A DNA stretch of 6,262 bases from Clostridiales bacterium (GTDB lineage: Bacteria; Bacillota; Clostridia; Oscillospirales; Oscillospiraceae), in NCBI GenBank assembly GCA_019418525.1, contig DYBS01000134.1:1-6262 (forward strand), given 5' to 3'. Position 1 is the stretch's first letter, and each line of letters begins with the position of its first letter. This document shows, piece after piece, positions 5,422-6,262 of this stretch. The notes below the pieces were generated by a model that searched no databases, was not told where the DNA came from, and saw only the letters and a list, made by a program, of their open reading frames with translations. Made by a program: the position numbers and the translations under genes.

Positions 5422-5450
5422 TGTCAAACAATACCGCTCTGTGGTATGAT
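5422..5450 (+). promoter_or_regulatory. Probable extended -10 promoter of the ymfF-like gene
   Basis: TATGAT (5445-5450) preceded by TGG makes an extended -10. The hexamer 17 bases upstream (TGTCAA, 5422-5427) is a poor -35, so the extended -10 and AT-rich DNA upstream (5394-5408) would carry the activity. Transcription would start near 5457. The pfp terminator just upstream makes an independent promoter necessary. Confidence 0.55.
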
Positions 5451-5492
5451 AAAGGATACCTCAGCCAAAACCCTCGGAAAGGAATGGTGATC

Positions 5493-6262
5493 GTGGCTCA
5501 AGTCAAACGTATCGAGCTCTTTCCCGGTGTCCGCCTGACCGCGGTACACACCAACACCTTTAAATCCTGCGTGCTGGGCGCGCAGTTCCTCGCTCCCCTC
5601 TCTCCGGAGACCGCCGCGGCCAACGCCCTGGTGCCCTCGGTCCTCCGCCGGGGCACGGCGAAGCACCCCGATATGGAGTCCCTCTCCGCCGCGCTGGACG
5701 AGCTGTACGGCGGTTCCATCCAGCCCATGGTCCGCGCCCGGGGCGAGATCCAGTGCGTGGGCTTTTTGGGCAGCTTCCTGGACGACGCCTACACCCTGGA
5801 CGGCTCCGCCGTGCTGGAACCGGCGGCCAATCTGCTGGGCGAGCTGCTCCTGGACCCCCGCACGCAGAACGGGGCTTTCTGCCCTGACTATACCGCCGGG
5901 GAGCGGGCCAACCTCATCGACCGTATCCGCGCCCAGGTGAATGAAAAGCGCAGCTACGCCCTCAAGCGTATCAAAGAGGAGATGTGCGCCGGGGAGCCCT
6001 TCGCCGTGGACCGGCTGGGCGATGAGGCCCACGCCGCTGCCCTCACCCCGGAAACCCTGTGGGAACGGTACCAGGCCCTCCTCTCCACCGCCCCCATGGA
6101 GTTCTACTACTGCGGCACCGCCGAGCCCGCACGGGTGGAGGCCGCCCTGCGCACGGCCCTCAAAGATCTTCCGACCGGCGCGCGGCAGGCCGTCTCGGTC
6201 TATCCCGTCCCCCACACCGCCCCCGCTTCCCCTAAAGAAGTGGTGGAGTCCCTGGACGTGAC
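5493..6262 (+). CDS. ymfF: YmfF-like M16 peptidase paralogue lacking the zinc motif (3' end cut by window edge)
   Basis: The first 256 codons of an insulinase-like (M16) protein of the YmfF type, also annotated as EF-P 5-aminopentanol modification-associated protein YfmF. The full family is about 420 residues, so only the N-terminal lobe and part of the second domain are seen. Family marks are TNTFKSCVLGAQFLAPL (20-36), ALVPSVLRRGT (45-55), SLSAALDELYGG (63-74), ERANLIDRIRAQVNEKRSYA (137-156), EMCAGEPFAVDRLGDE (163-178) and FYYCGTAEP (204-212). Active M16 enzymes have HxxEH where ALVPS stands here, so the zinc ligands and catalytic glutamate are absent. It is probably a non-catalytic partner of a YmfH-type subunit, expected downstream. 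The GTG at 5493 is chosen because AAAGGA (5478-5483) is 9 bases away. The in-frame ATG at 5484 directly abuts that site and is less likely. Confidence 0.87.
   Translation, partial: MAQVKRIELFPGVRLTAVHTNTFKSCVLGAQFLAPLSPETAAANALVPSVLRRGTAKHPDMESLSAALDELYGGSIQPMVRARGEIQCVGFLGSFLDDAYTLDGSAVLEPAANLLGELLLDPRTQNGAFCPDYTAGERANLIDRIRAQVNEKRSYALKRIKEEMCAGEPFAVDRLGDEAHAAALTPETLWERYQALLSTAPMEFYYCGTAEPARVEAALRTALKDLPTGARQAVSVYPVPHTAPASPKEVVESLDV

Noticed and set aside
5397..5427. Possible - strand promoter (TTGACA at 5422-5427 with TACAAT at 5397-5402) reading antisense into pfp
   Set aside because: The spacer is 19 bases, no gene is oriented that way, and the -35 match may be chance. Not strong enough to annotate.
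4037..5431. A 464-codon open frame on the - strand antisense to pfp
   Set aside because: The same effect over a certain phosphofructokinase gene: Gly/Val/Ala/His-rich, no recognisable domain, and it runs across the pfp terminator and ribosome binding site.
5424..6215. A 263-codon open frame on the - strand opposite the ymfF-like gene
   Set aside because: The + strand frame from 5493 has clear family conservation through to the window edge; the opposite frame has no recognisable motif.
1..6262. CRISPR arrays, tRNA or rRNA genes, insertion sequences, attachment sites, riboswitches
   Set aside because: Read on both strands by eye; no regularly spaced repeats, cloverleaf, transposase or recognisable riboswitch core was found.

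Overview
The window looks like chromosomal housekeeping DNA from a GC-rich member of the Clostridia. Its gene set (IreB, a PPi-type phosphofructokinase, class II aldolase, a YmfF-like M16 paralogue) and strong purine-rich ribosome binding sites fit an Oscillospiraceae-type gut Firmicute such as the Flavonifractor/Intestinimonas/Lawsonibacter group. That placement is inferred from gene content and composition, not from a search. Coding regions are GC-rich. The intergenic gaps are short and AT-rich and carry readable sigma-A promoters and intrinsic terminators. No stretch over about 180 bases lacks a gene.

Layout. (1) Bases 1-1229, + strand: the 3' part of a family 2 glycosyltransferase, then a DUF2064 nucleotidyltransferase-like protein. 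These two partners are known from rSAM/selenodomain and arsenosugar-type clusters; the rest of the cluster would lie upstream. (2) Bases 1247-1605, + strand: ireB with its own promoter and a strong terminator. (3) Bases 1598-2884, - strand: dinB (DNA polymerase IV) with a TTG start, a near-consensus promoter and a LexA-like box over the -35. (4) Bases 2890-3975, - strand: fba (class II fructose-bisphosphate aldolase) with promoter and terminator. (5) Bases 3963-5380, + strand: pfp (PPi-type phosphofructokinase) with promoter, a structured leader and a terminator. (6) Base 5422 to the end, + strand: promoter and first 256 codons of a YmfF-like, zinc-motif-less M16 peptidase paralogue, cut by the window edge.

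How the genes relate. fba and pfp encode consecutive glycolytic steps (fructose 6-phosphate to fructose 1,6-bisphosphate to triose phosphates). They are transcribed divergently from promoters that physically overlap, the most distinctive regulatory feature here. ireB and dinB converge on one hairpin terminator. The remaining neighbours appear functionally unrelated, each with its own promoter.

I found no CRISPR array, tRNA, rRNA, insertion sequence or clear new system. The points worth a second look are mainly regulatory: overlapping divergent promoters, a LexA-like site at dinB, an inverted repeat at the start of the pfp leader, a CIRCE half-site, and a 22-bp perfect palindrome inside ireB.
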